15,157 bases of DNA from an uncultured Mailhella sp. (GTDB lineage Bacteria; Desulfobacterota; Desulfovibrionia; Desulfovibrionales; Desulfovibrionaceae): contig CAJJMX010000018.1 in the NCBI GenBank assembly GCA_905192935.1, positions 1 through 15,157 on the forward strand, given 5' to 3'. Shown here piece after piece: positions 1-7,011 of this stretch (its first letter is position 1; each line of letters begins with the position of its first letter). The position numbers and the translations under genes are program-made. Under the pieces are notes generated by a model. The model was given only the letters and a program-made list of their open reading frames with translations. It did no database searches and was not told the origin of the DNA.

Positions 1-188
1 AAAGATAATTTTCCTGTGATCGTTATATGGATTTTTTGTTTGAATTGTATTGTTGCATGGTATGGAAGTTCGGTTGGTTTGTATCAAACTTATTGTTTTT
101 TTTGAAAATCTCTCATTCTTTGTGCATGACGGGCAAATAGGAACAACGAACATTATTTTTTGAAAAGAGTGGTGATGTCAGTATATTT

Positions 189-200
189 TTGGTATACCAA
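189..200. promoter_or_regulatory. Distal GntR-family operator, perfect palindrome
   Basis: TTGGTATACCAA is a perfect 12-base palindrome. The same sequence recurs at 389-400, and degenerate copies lie before the GntR-family regulator gene that starts at 5483. The shape (TTGGT-A-T-ACCAA) resembles boxes known for FCD-type GntR repressors such as UxuR/ExuR. On the + strand TTGAAA (160-165) and TATATT (182-187) lie before it. On the - strand a TTGAAA-N18-TACTAT arrangement also leads up to it, so it could serve either direction. Confidence 0.65.
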
Positions 201-222
201 TAGTAAAAATAAAAATATCTTT

Positions 223-331
223 ATTTCAATATGTTATAAGATATATGCCATTTTTCAATTCCGAAAAAAATATTTTTTTATCTGAAAAAAACGCGTGTTT
301 TAGAATATATTATTTTATAACATATTGAAAT
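223..331. repeat. 17-base perfect inverted repeat with 75-base spacer
   Basis: ATTTCAATATGTTATAA at 223-239 is the exact reverse complement of TTATAACATATTGAAAT at 315-331. The right arm runs into a second short palindrome, TGAAATTTCA at 326-335. The pair sits between the two operators and upstream of the -35 element at 361. It may be two oppositely oriented sites for a second regulator, or a loop-forming element. No protein encoded here is clearly linked to it. Confidence 0.6.
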
Positions 332-360
332 TTCATATAAAATACATATTCGTTCCGCTA

Positions 361-389
361 TTGACTTTGAACAGCCATCTTTCTATTTT
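361..389 (+). promoter_or_regulatory. Candidate sigma-70-type promoter of the kor-suc operon
   Basis: TTGACT at 361-366 and TATTTT at 384-389 are separated by 17 bases, the optimal spacing. The operator at 389-400 overlaps the end of the -10 element and the expected start site, a classic arrangement for repression. The predicted leader before the ferredoxin start codon would be roughly 75 bases. Confidence 0.6.
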
Positions 390-400
390 TGGTATACCAA
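389..400. promoter_or_regulatory. Proximal GntR-family operator of the kor-suc operon
   Basis: This is the second perfect copy of TTGGTATACCAA, exactly 200 bases downstream of the first. The identical stretch extends to 18 bases (384-401). It overlaps the presumed -10 element, so a bound repressor would block RNA polymerase. The likely binder is the FCD-type GntR protein encoded at 5483-6145, because related sites stand before that gene. Confidence 0.7.
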
Positions 401-473
401 TTAAAAACTTTCATGGGGCGTTGGAGCTCCGGCCGAAAGTGTTCGTTGTTCCACCTGAAAATTGGAGGAAGGC

Positions 474-680
474 ATGAGCAGCGAGGTGATGCTGAGGTCA
501 TCATGGTGCAAAGGATGCGGAATCTGCGTCGAGTTCTGTCCGAAAAAAGTTTTTTCTCTGGATGCCGAGGCCGAAAAGGCCGTGGTCGAACACCCGGAAG
601 CATGCGTCGGCTGCGGCACGTGTGAAAGGATGTGTCCGGATCTGGCCATAACCGTTCACCGGAACGGAGGAGAAGCATGA
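474..680 (+). CDS. korD: 2-oxoacid:ferredoxin oxidoreductase, ferredoxin (delta) subunit
   Basis: A 68-residue ferredoxin with two complete CxxCxxCxxxC motifs: Cys12, 15, 18, 22 and Cys44, 47, 50, 54. Each should hold a [4Fe-4S] cluster. In OFOR enzymes this small subunit carries electrons from the catalytic core to an external ferredoxin. The start chosen is ATG 474, because GGAGG at 464-468 lies five bases before it. An in-frame TTG at 462 would begin inside that ribosome site and is rejected. The stop overlaps the next start (ATGA, 677-680), so translation is probably coupled to the alpha subunit. It is first in the six-gene operon. Substrate identity comes from the neighbours, not from this protein. 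Confidence 0.9.
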   Translation: MSSEVMLRSSWCKGCGICVEFCPKKVFSLDAEAEKAVVEHPEACVGCGTCERMCPDLAITVHRNGGEA

Positions 681-1825
681 AAAGCGGCGAGTTCTTTGTT
701 CAGGGAAACGAGGCCTGCGTGCGCGGCGCGCTGTACGCCGGACTGAAATTTTTTGCAGGATATCCCATCACCCCGTCCACGGAGATGGCGGAACTTCTTT
801 CCGAGCAGCTTCCGAAATGCGGCGGGCATTTCATCCAGATGGAGGACGAGCTTGCCTCGATGTGCGCCATCATCGGCGCATCCGTGACGGGCAGCAAGGC
901 CATGACGGCCACGAGCGGACCGGGCTTTTCGCTGATGCAGGAGGCGCTGGGATACGCGGTCATGGCGGAGATTCCCTGTGTGGTGGCCAGCGTGCAGCGC
1001 GGCGGCCCTTCCACGGGACTGGCGACCAAGGTGGCCCAGGGCGACGTGAACCAGGCCCGCTGGGGAACGCACGGCGAACATTCCATCATCGCGCTGACGG
1101 CCTCGAGCATACAGGATGTCTTTGCCATGACGGTGGAGGCCTTCAACATGGCGGAGACGTACCGCACGCCGGTGATCCTGCTGTTCGATGAAGTCATCGG
1201 TCACATGCGGGAAAAGCTGAAAGTCCCGGAAGAGGGGGAGCTTGCCGTGGTGAGCCGTCTGCGCACGTCCGTGCGACAGGGGGTGAACTATCATCCCTAC
1301 CTTCCCCGGGAAGACGGGCGTCTGCCCATGTCGGACTTCGGCGGCGTGCATCGCTACAACGTCACGGGACTGTATCATGACATATGGGGCTTTCCCACGG
1401 AAAAGCCGGAAGCCGTGGAAAGGCTTCTGTATCATCTTGTGGAGAAGATAGAGACGAAGGCCGACGAGATCGCCCGCTACAGGACCTACTACATGGATGA
1501 CGCCAAGACGGTGTTCATATCCTACGGCAGTTCCGCGAGGAGCACGCTTCATCTTGTGACCACGCTCCGGGGCAAGGGCATACGGGCAGGTCTTCTGGAG
1601 CTTCAGACGCTCTGGCCGTTCCCCGCGAATCTGGTGCGTGCCTTTGCCGAGCAGGCGCGGCACGTCTACGTGGTGGAGATGAACATGGGGCAGGTATGCG
1701 CTCAGGTCCGTCAGGCGGTGACGAGGCCGGACGATGTGTTTCTCATCAATCGTGTGGACGGACAGCTCATCACCCCGACGGATATCGGAAGGGTCATGCG
1801 GGTCGTTGAAGGGAGGGCATTCTGA
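677..1825 (+). CDS. korA: 2-oxoacid (2-oxoglutarate):ferredoxin oxidoreductase, alpha subunit
   Basis: A 382-residue protein carrying the pyrimidine-binding and core domains of an OFOR enzyme. The YPITPSTE signature is at about residues 29-36, the ATSGPGFSLMQE stretch near 78-89, and QRGGPSTG near 107-114. These are typical of KorA/VorA-type alpha subunits. With KorB it binds thiamine diphosphate and converts a 2-oxoacid plus CoA to acyl-CoA, CO2 and reduced ferredoxin in the cytoplasm. ATG 677 has GGAGG at 666-670. A GTG at 632 in frame would add 15 unlike residues and is rejected. The four-subunit order D-A-B-C and the downstream sucCD favour 2-oxoglutarate, but a branched-chain or other 2-oxoacid cannot be excluded. 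Confidence 0.92.
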   Translation: MKSGEFFVQGNEACVRGALYAGLKFFAGYPITPSTEMAELLSEQLPKCGGHFIQMEDELASMCAIIGASVTGSKAMTATSGPGFSLMQEALGYAVMAEIPCVVASVQRGGPSTGLATKVAQGDVNQARWGTHGEHSIIALTASSIQDVFAMTVEAFNMAETYRTPVILLFDEVIGHMREKLKVPEEGELAVVSRLRTSVRQGVNYHPYLPREDGRLPMSDFGGVHRYNVTGLYHDIWGFPTEKPEAVERLLYHLVEKIETKADEIARYRTYYMDDAKTVFISYGSSARSTLHLVTTLRGKGIRAGLLELQTLWPFPANLVRAFAEQARHVYVVEMNMGQVCAQVRQAVTRPDDVFLINRVDGQLITPTDIGRVMRVVEGRAF

Positions 1826-2622
1826 TGGCGGTGCAAGATTTCATCCGGGAGCGTTTCTTTCCTCATATCTGGTGTCCGGGCTGCGGCCACGGCATGACGC
1901 TCAACGCCATGCTCCATGCCTTCGATGAAATGGGCGTGGATCCCTGTTCGCTGGTCATGGTGTCGGGCATCGGATGTTCGGCGAGGATTTCCGGCTACGT
2001 CAACGTGCACAGCATGCATACGCTGCACGGCCGAGCGCTGGCCTTTGCCACGGGCATCAAGCTGGCCCGTCCCGATCTGCACGTGGTGGTGCCCATGGGC
2101 GACGGCGACGCCACGGCCATAGGCGGCAACCATTTCATCCATGCGGCAAGACGGAACATCGACATCACGGCCATACTCATGAACAACCGCATCTACGGCA
2201 TGACGGGCGGACAGTATTCGCCCATGTCGGGCCGGGGCATCAAGGCGACCACGGCGCCGTACGGCAACATCGACCGGGATTTTGATGCCGTGAAGCTGGC
2301 AGCGGGAGCGGGAGCCACGTTTGTGGCGAGAACGACGACCTACCATGTGCGGGAGCTGACCGCGATCATCAAGAAGGCCATGGCGCACAAGGGCTTTTCG
2401 GTGGTGGAGGTCATGACGCAGTGCCCCACGTACTTCGGGCGCAAGAACAGGATGGGCGGAGCCGTGGACATGCTGAAGCTGATGCGCGACGGCACGGCGC
2501 CTCTGGGCTCCGAGGCGCTGGCGCAGAATCCCGGACTCATACCCCGGGGAATCTTCGTGGACAGCGAAGAGCCCGAGTACTGCGAATCCTATGAAGCGAT
2601 CATACAGGCCGCGAAGGAGTAG
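1825..2622 (+). CDS. korB: 2-oxoacid (2-oxoglutarate):ferredoxin oxidoreductase, beta subunit
   Basis: A 265-residue thiamine diphosphate-binding subunit. The TPP/Mg motif begins with GDGD at residues 92-95 and continues to Asn120. Cys17 and Cys20 (in WCPGCGHG), Cys51 and Cys200 match the four ligands of the proximal [4Fe-4S] cluster in this family. It receives the decarboxylated intermediate and passes electrons to the ferredoxin subunit. Its ATG shares one base with the korA stop, and GGAGG sits at 1812-1816. Length and motifs are normal for KorB. No sign of damage is seen. Confidence 0.93.
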   Translation: MAVQDFIRERFFPHIWCPGCGHGMTLNAMLHAFDEMGVDPCSLVMVSGIGCSARISGYVNVHSMHTLHGRALAFATGIKLARPDLHVVVPMGDGDATAIGGNHFIHAARRNIDITAILMNNRIYGMTGGQYSPMSGRGIKATTAPYGNIDRDFDAVKLAAGAGATFVARTTTYHVRELTAIIKKAMAHKGFSVVEVMTQCPTYFGRKNRMGGAVDMLKLMRDGTAPLGSEALAQNPGLIPRGIFVDSEEPEYCESYEAIIQAAKE

Positions 2623-2625
2623 GAC

Positions 2626-3174
2626 ATGGAAAAATATCGTTTTCTTCTTTCCGGTTCGGGAGGACAGGGCATCATCACCATGGCCATACTCCTGGCGGAG
2701 GCCGCGGCCATCTATGAGGGACTGACGGCGGTACAGTCGCAGGTGTACGGTCCCGAGGCCCGCGGCGGAGCGACGCGCTCGGACGTGATCATTTCCGACA
2801 GTCCGATCCTTTTCCCCAAGGTGACGCAGCCGGGAATCCTAGTGACGCTGAATCAGAGCTCGTTCATGAAGTACGGGAATCTTCTCAGGCCCGGCGGTCT
2901 TCTTCTTACCGACAGTCATCTCGTGCACACGGCGGACGATCTCGACGTGCGTCACGTGTCGCTGCCGCTGCATGATACGGTGCTGCGGGAGCTCGGAAAG
3001 ACGCAGTCGCTGAACATCTGCACGCTGGGGGCGCTTGTGGGACTGACGGGCGTGGTCCGTCCCGAGTCCGTGGAAAAGGTTCTGGCCCGGCGCTTCCCGA
3101 GAGCCGTGGAATCCAACATGAAGGCTCTGTCCCTGGGCCTTGAGATGGCGAAGGCCGTGCGGGAGGACATATGA
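2626..3174 (+). CDS. korC: 2-oxoacid (2-oxoglutarate):ferredoxin oxidoreductase, gamma subunit
   Basis: A 182-residue gamma subunit with the glycine-rich N-terminal motif SGSGGQGI (about residues 9-16) and the family stretch QVYGPEARGGATRSD. This domain helps bind CoA and shape the active site in OFOR complexes. AAGGAG at 2614-2619 stands six bases before the start, three bases after the korB stop. Its stop overlaps the sucC start by four bases (ATGA at 3171-3174), which ties the oxidoreductase directly to the succinyl-CoA synthetase genes. Confidence 0.92.
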   Translation: MEKYRFLLSGSGGQGIITMAILLAEAAAIYEGLTAVQSQVYGPEARGGATRSDVIISDSPILFPKVTQPGILVTLNQSSFMKYGNLLRPGGLLLTDSHLVHTADDLDVRHVSLPLHDTVLRELGKTQSLNICTLGALVGLTGVVRPESVEKVLARRFPRAVESNMKALSLGLEMAKAVREDI

Positions 3175-4331
3175 ACATCCACGAATATCAGGCCAAGGCC
3201 CTGTTTTCATCCTACGGCGTTCCGGTGCCGGAGGGAAAGGTCGTCGATACGGCGCAGGAAGCGCGGGAAGCGGCGCAGGCATTCGGCGCTCCCGTTGTCG
3301 TGAAGGCGCAGATCCATGCCGGAGGCCGCGGCAAGGCCGGCGGCGTGAAGGTGGCCGAGACTCCCGAACAGGCCGAAGAGGCGGCGTCCCGCATGCTCGG
3401 GCACGCGCTCGTGACCCGTCAGACGGGCCCGGAAGGCCGGGTGGTGCGCAAGGTGCTGGTGGAAAAGGCGCAGGGCATAGCCCGTGAGATGTACGTCTCG
3501 ATCACGCTCGACAGGGCAAAAGGCTGTCCCGTGATCATGACCAGTCCCGCAGGCGGCATGGACATCGAAGAAGTGGCGGCCAGTACGCCCGAGCGCATCT
3601 TCCGGCAGGACGTGGACCCGCTGTACGGTCTGGCCGACTTCGAGGCCAGAAGAGCGGCGGCGTTCCTGGGCTTTTCCGGCAAGGCGCTGCACGGCTGCGC
3701 CCGTCTTCTGAAGAATCTCTATCGCCTGTACCAGGAAAAGGACGCGTCGCTGGCGGAAATCAATCCTCTGGTGGTCACAAAGGACGGCGGTCTGCTGGCG
3801 CTGGATGCCAAGCTCAATTTTGAGGACAACGCGCTGTTCCGGCACGGCGACATCACCGCGCTCGAAGATCCCGCGGAAGAGGATCCTCTGGAAAGACAGG
3901 CCAGAGAACACGGCCTGAACTACATCCGTCTTGACGGCAACATCGGCGTCATGGTGAACGGCGCAGGTCTGGCCATGGCCACCATGGACCTCATCAAGCA
4001 GGCCGGAGGCACGCCCGCCAACTTCCTGGACGTGGGCGGCGGAGCCGGTGCGGAAAAAATAGCCGCGGGCTTTCGCATCATCCTGTCCGATCAGCATGTG
4101 AAGGCCATACTCATCAACATCTTCGGAGGCATTCTCCGCTGCGATCTTCTGGCCGAAGGCGTGGTCAAGGCCGCCCGGGACACCGGCGTGCAGGTCCCCG
4201 TCATCATCAGGCTTCAGGGCACCAATGCCGAAGAGGGCCAGCGTATTCTCGCAGCATCCGGTCTGCGCTTCACCGTGGCGGAAAACCTGAGCGACGCCGC
4301 CAAAATGGTGTCGGAGGTAAGCGAACAATGA
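3171..4331 (+). CDS. sucC: Succinate--CoA ligase (ADP/GDP-forming), beta subunit
   Basis: A 386-residue protein that aligns in memory end to end with E. coli SucC (388 residues). It begins MNIHEYQAKALF and has the ATP-grasp nucleotide loop HAGGRGKAGG at about 49-58, LAEINPLV in the middle and NIFGGILRCDL near the end. With SucD it converts acyl-CoA (normally succinyl-CoA), phosphate and ADP or GDP to succinate, CoA and ATP or GTP. The start overlaps the korC stop, and GGAGG is at 3162-3166. Its position directly after korDABC makes a module that oxidises a 2-oxoacid and then harvests the thioester. Nucleotide preference is not determined from sequence. Confidence 0.95.
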   Translation: MNIHEYQAKALFSSYGVPVPEGKVVDTAQEAREAAQAFGAPVVVKAQIHAGGRGKAGGVKVAETPEQAEEAASRMLGHALVTRQTGPEGRVVRKVLVEKAQGIAREMYVSITLDRAKGCPVIMTSPAGGMDIEEVAASTPERIFRQDVDPLYGLADFEARRAAAFLGFSGKALHGCARLLKNLYRLYQEKDASLAEINPLVVTKDGGLLALDAKLNFEDNALFRHGDITALEDPAEEDPLERQAREHGLNYIRLDGNIGVMVNGAGLAMATMDLIKQAGGTPANFLDVGGGAGAEKIAAGFRIILSDQHVKAILINIFGGILRCDLLAEGVVKAARDTGVQVPVIIRLQGTNAEEGQRILAASGLRFTVAENLSDAAKMVSEVSEQ

Positions 4332-5203
4332 GCATCTACATCAATGCCGAAACCAGAGTCATCGTGCAGGGCATCACCGGCATGGAGGGCGGCTTTCACA
4401 CCGGCGAAATGCTGGCCTACGGCACGAAGGTGGTCGCGGGCGTGACGCCGGGCAAGGGCGGAGCCACGGCGCACGGTCTGCCCGTGTACGACTCCGTCCG
4501 CGAGGCGAAGAAACAGTCCGGGGCCGAGGCCTCCATCATCTTCGTGCCCGCGGCCATGGCTGCGGACGCCATCCGCGAGTCGGCGGAGGCCGGCATGGAG
4601 CTCATCGTGTGCATCACGGAAGGCATTCCGGTGCAGGACATGACGAAGGTCATGCCCTACGTGCGCGCAAAAGGAGCCACGCTCATCGGTCCCAACTGTC
4701 CCGGCCTCATCAGTCCCGGCAAGTCCAAGATAGGCATCATGCCCAACCGCATACACCGTCCCGGCCGCATAGGCGTGGTCTCCCGCAGCGGCACGCTGAC
4801 CTACGAGGTGGTGGACCAGCTCACCCGCGAGGGACTCGGTCAGTCGAGCTGCGTGGGCATAGGCGGCGATCCCGTCATAGGCCAGAGCTTCACCGACGTG
4901 ATGAAGCGCTTCAACGACGATAAGGATACAGATCTCGTCGTCATGATAGGCGAAATAGGTGGCAACGCGGAACAGACGGCGGCGCAGTACGTGCGCGAGC
5001 ACTTCACCAAGCCCGTGGTGAGCTTCATAGCCGGAAGGACCGCGCCCCCAGGCCGCCGCATGGGTCATGCCGGAGCCATAGTGTCGGGCCGCTCCGACAC
5101 CACGGAAGAAAAGATCGCCTTCCTGAAGGAATGCGGCATCGTCTGCGTGGATGATCTCGCAACCATCGGCAAGGTGGTGAAAGACGTGGTTCGAGGCTCC
5201 TGA
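4328..5203 (+). CDS. sucD: Succinate--CoA ligase, alpha subunit
   Basis: A 291-residue SucD with the CoA-binding Rossmann start (INAETRVIVQGITGMEGGFH), the LIGPNCPGLI stretch near 119-128 and the active-site phosphohistidine at His247 in RRMGHAGAIVSG. Length matches the family. It overlaps the sucC stop by four bases (ATGA), with GGAGG at 4313-4317. It is last in the operon: a strong terminator starts 24 bases after its stop codon. Confidence 0.95.
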   Translation: MSIYINAETRVIVQGITGMEGGFHTGEMLAYGTKVVAGVTPGKGGATAHGLPVYDSVREAKKQSGAEASIIFVPAAMAADAIRESAEAGMELIVCITEGIPVQDMTKVMPYVRAKGATLIGPNCPGLISPGKSKIGIMPNRIHRPGRIGVVSRSGTLTYEVVDQLTREGLGQSSCVGIGGDPVIGQSFTDVMKRFNDDKDTDLVVMIGEIGGNAEQTAAQYVREHFTKPVVSFIAGRTAPPGRRMGHAGAIVSGRSDTTEEKIAFLKECGIVCVDDLATIGKVVKDVVRGS

Positions 5204-5227
5204 CCTGCGGAACGTTTTTTTCAGGGG

Positions 5228-5257
5228 AAAGCGGCGGACGACCGTCCGCCGCTTTTT
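5228..5257 (+). terminator. Rho-independent terminator of the kor-suc operon
   Basis: AAAGCGGCGGAC (5228-5239) pairs perfectly with GTCCGCCGCTTT (5244-5255) around a four-base loop, GACC. It is followed by more T residues to 5257. It lies directly after sucD. Confidence 0.92.
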
Positions 5258-5418
5258 AAACAATTCCGTAATATTTTTCCCTCGATTTTTTTCGTAATAC
5301 ACTGTTATTGCACGTAAAACAGAAATTTAAATATTTTCACAAAAATGTTATTTTAAAAAGAAGCCATTTTCTTGATAAAAAAAATGATAATAAAAAAAGG
5401 TAAATACAAGTATGTGCA

Positions 5419-5447
5419 TTGACAATTTTGCATAAAATCTGTATCTA
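5419..5447 (+). promoter_or_regulatory. Candidate promoter of the gntR-transport operon
   Basis: A consensus -35 element, TTGACA at 5419-5424, is followed after 17 bases by a weaker -10 candidate, TATCTA at 5442-5447. Upstream sequence is very rich in A and T (5336-5410), which may act as an UP element. Operator-like sequences begin four bases after the -10 element. Confidence 0.5.
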
Positions 5448-5450
5448 CTT

Positions 5451-5482
5451 TTGGTATACACTTAAAAGGAACGGTGTACCAA
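5451..5482. promoter_or_regulatory. Two degenerate GntR-type operators before gntR (autoregulation)
   Basis: TTGGTATACACT (5451-5462) and ACGGTGTACCAA (5471-5482) each match 9 of 12 bases of the perfect palindrome found at 189 and 389. The first keeps the left half, the second the right half. They start 20 bases apart, about two helical turns, and run up to the gntR start codon. This implies weak or cooperative autoregulation by the GntR protein. Confidence 0.6.
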
Positions 5483-6145
5483 ATGTCGCAGTCAAATCTG
5501 TCTTCTCTTGCCTACGATCAGCTTCTGCAAGGCATTATTTCCTTTGAACTCCTTCCGGGAACTGCCCTTCAGGAGCGCAGCCTTGCCGAGCAGCTGGAGA
5601 TGAGCCGTACGCCGGTTCGTGAAGCTCTGCGAAGACTTACTCATGAAGGCTGGGTGCAGAACAGCCTCAGGCGCAACGTCATGGAGGTAAAGCCCATATC
5701 TGCCGACGATGTGGAGGAACTTTTTGAGATCCGGCAGCTTTTCGAGATGAGGGGCGTGGAACGCATTTTTGATGAGAAGACCAATTCTCAGGTGGGGAAT
5801 GTTCTGCTGACCATATCCGACAGCTTGAGAGCATGCGGAGCCTCCCCGGAATTCGACGAGATGGAATACATGACGACGGACATGAAGTTTCATACGGAAC
5901 TCATGCACTTTAAAGAACATTCACGTCTCGCAAAAATATGGAATCAGCTGAATCTTGAATCCATAAGACTTGGGATCATGGCTCTTAAATCAAAAAGCAG
6001 AGACAGAAGCACCGTTGCTCATGAACATGATTCCATAGCCAACGGCATACTTCACAGAAGAAAGAAAGAAGTCAGGGAAGCTATCCGCTATCATAATGAA
6101 CAGACCAAGCTGCATACTTTTAAAAGCCTGGAAGGCATCCTGTAG
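5483..6145 (+). CDS. GntR-family transcriptional regulator, FCD (FadR/VanR-type) subfamily
   Basis: A 220-residue regulator. Residues about 7-70 form the winged helix-turn-helix, including LAEQLEMSRTPVREALRRL. Residues about 75-215 form the all-helical FCD ligand domain, whose metal and ligand site is visible as Asp133, His137, His182 and His204. Such proteins usually repress catabolic genes until a carboxylate effector binds. ATG 5483 is preferred, although AAAAGGA at 5464-5470 is a rather long 12 bases away. A GTG at 5474 would be only three bases from it. Operators at 189, 389 and 5451-5482 suggest it controls both this operon and kor-suc. Its stop codon overlaps the ribosome site of the next gene. 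Confidence 0.9.
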   Translation: MSQSNLSSLAYDQLLQGIISFELLPGTALQERSLAEQLEMSRTPVREALRRLTHEGWVQNSLRRNVMEVKPISADDVEELFEIRQLFEMRGVERIFDEKTNSQVGNVLLTISDSLRACGASPEFDEMEYMTTDMKFHTELMHFKEHSRLAKIWNQLNLESIRLGIMALKSKSRDRSTVAHEHDSIANGILHRRKKEVREAIRYHNEQTKLHTFKSLEGIL

Positions 6146-6154
6146 GAGCAGAGC

Positions 6155-6844
6155 ATGAAAATGAACGTAAATGTACGACGTCTTGATGGTTCGCTCGAAC
6201 CTGTGGAACTTGTTTTCAACTCCTGCGTGGCCATCGGCTATGCAGGCAGGGATCAGCAGAGCGTGCGTCTTCATGTGGAGGAGCTGGCAAAGCTCGGCGT
6301 GCCGCGTCCGGCAAGCATTCCTTCCATGTACTGGGTGTCTCCAGACGTCATCGAATGCACGGACCGGATTCAGGTCGTGGGAGAGGAAACCTCTGCCGAA
6401 ATAGAATTTTTCATGGCTCCCGATGCTGAAGGACGGCTTTATTTCACCGTGGTCAGCGATCATTCCGACCGCAAGCTTGAGAGCGTGTCCGTTTCCAAGG
6501 CCAAGCAGATATGCCCGAAGATCATCGGTCCCGAGTTCTGGGCTCTCGACGACGTGAAGGATCACTGGGACGATATTCAGCTGACCTGTCATGCCTTTCT
6601 GCCGGAGAATCAGCTGTATCAGGATGCCCCGATCAGCAGTCTGCTCGGCTGGGACAAGCTTCTTGAACTTGCGAAGGCCGATGCTCCCTGCGAAGGACCC
6701 GTGGCCTTCTGCAGCGGCACCATTCCCGTCAAGGGAGGAGAGCTGCGCTATGCCCGCGCCTGGGACATTAAAATGGAAGACAAGAAGCTCGGGCGCTGCA
6801 TCGAGCAGCATTACGACGTGCTGGTTCTGGACGACAGAAACTAG
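6155..6844 (+). CDS. DUF2848 family protein, function unknown
   Basis: A 229-residue soluble protein with no signal peptide or membrane segment. It matches the DUF2848 family (PF11010) as I remember it: GYAGRDQQSVRLHVEELAKLG near the start, the SDHSDRKLESVSV-KQICPK stretch in the middle, HWDDIQL, and LYQDAPISSLL near the end. No activity is established for the family to my knowledge. Conserved Asp, His and Arg residues in the SDHSDR motif suggest an enzyme or ligand-binding site rather than a structural protein. It lies nine bases after gntR with AGGAG at 6144-6148, and ahead of a C-N hydrolase and a carboxylate transporter. A role in catabolism of the imported substrate is inferred from that position only. 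Confidence 0.82.
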   Translation: MKMNVNVRRLDGSLEPVELVFNSCVAIGYAGRDQQSVRLHVEELAKLGVPRPASIPSMYWVSPDVIECTDRIQVVGEETSAEIEFFMAPDAEGRLYFTVVSDHSDRKLESVSVSKAKQICPKIIGPEFWALDDVKDHWDDIQLTCHAFLPENQLYQDAPISSLLGWDKLLELAKADAPCEGPVAFCSGTIPVKGGELRYARAWDIKMEDKKLGRCIEQHYDVLVLDDRN

Positions 6845-6890
6845 CCTTGCCATTGAACGAAGCAGCCTGCGGCTCACCCGTGTTTCCGTG

Positions 6891-6940
6891 TCAGGAAAGA
6901 GGAGAAGCCTTTCTGCCGGAACGGCTTTTCTTCTTCCTGA
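6891..6940 (+). other. Long intercistronic stem-loop between the DUF2848 and C-N hydrolase genes
   Basis: Arm 6891-6909 (TCAGGAAAGAGGAGAAGCC) pairs with arm 6923-6940 (GGCTTTTCTTCTTCCTGA), giving 18 pairs with one bulged A and two G-U pairs around a 13-base loop. The 167-base gap between these genes is unusually large for this operon. The stem sits about 70 bases before the next start codon. There is no separate T tract after it, so RNA processing, mRNA protection or attenuation are more likely than full termination. Confidence 0.6.
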
Positions 6941-7011
6941 GAGCCGGAAAACGAATGGGCCGATGGCTGCAGGGTGTTATCCGTTCAACATATTTCGATG
7001 AGGATGAAGTC

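Larger units (their letters stand above)
1..473. other. AT-rich non-coding regulatory region upstream of the kor-suc operon
   Basis: No convincing coding sequence is seen here; short open frames overlapping 358-680 lack ribosome sites and overlap the ferredoxin gene. The stretch is far richer in A and T than the genes. It holds two identical copies of an 18-base element (184-201 and 384-401), each containing a 12-base perfect palindrome, plus a 17-base perfect inverted repeat (223-239 with 315-331) and a promoter just before the right-hand palindrome. The left part may also hold the promoter of a divergent gene lying outside the window. Confidence 0.75.

Noticed and set aside
1..473. CRISPR array or riboswitch in the AT-rich leader
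   Set aside because: There are only two copies of the 18-base element, 200 bases apart, with no regular spacer pattern, and no recognisable riboswitch core. Operators explain the repeats better.
632..676. GTG start adding 15 residues to KorA
   Set aside because: It lies inside the ferredoxin gene without a ribosome site, while ATG 677 has GGAGG six bases before it and overlaps the previous stop as in the rest of the operon.
6847..7011. A 55-residue N-terminal extension of the C-N hydrolase
   Set aside because: The frame is open, but the extra residues lack family resemblance and overlap the stem-loop; ATG 7012 has GAGG at proper distance and begins right at the family's first strand.
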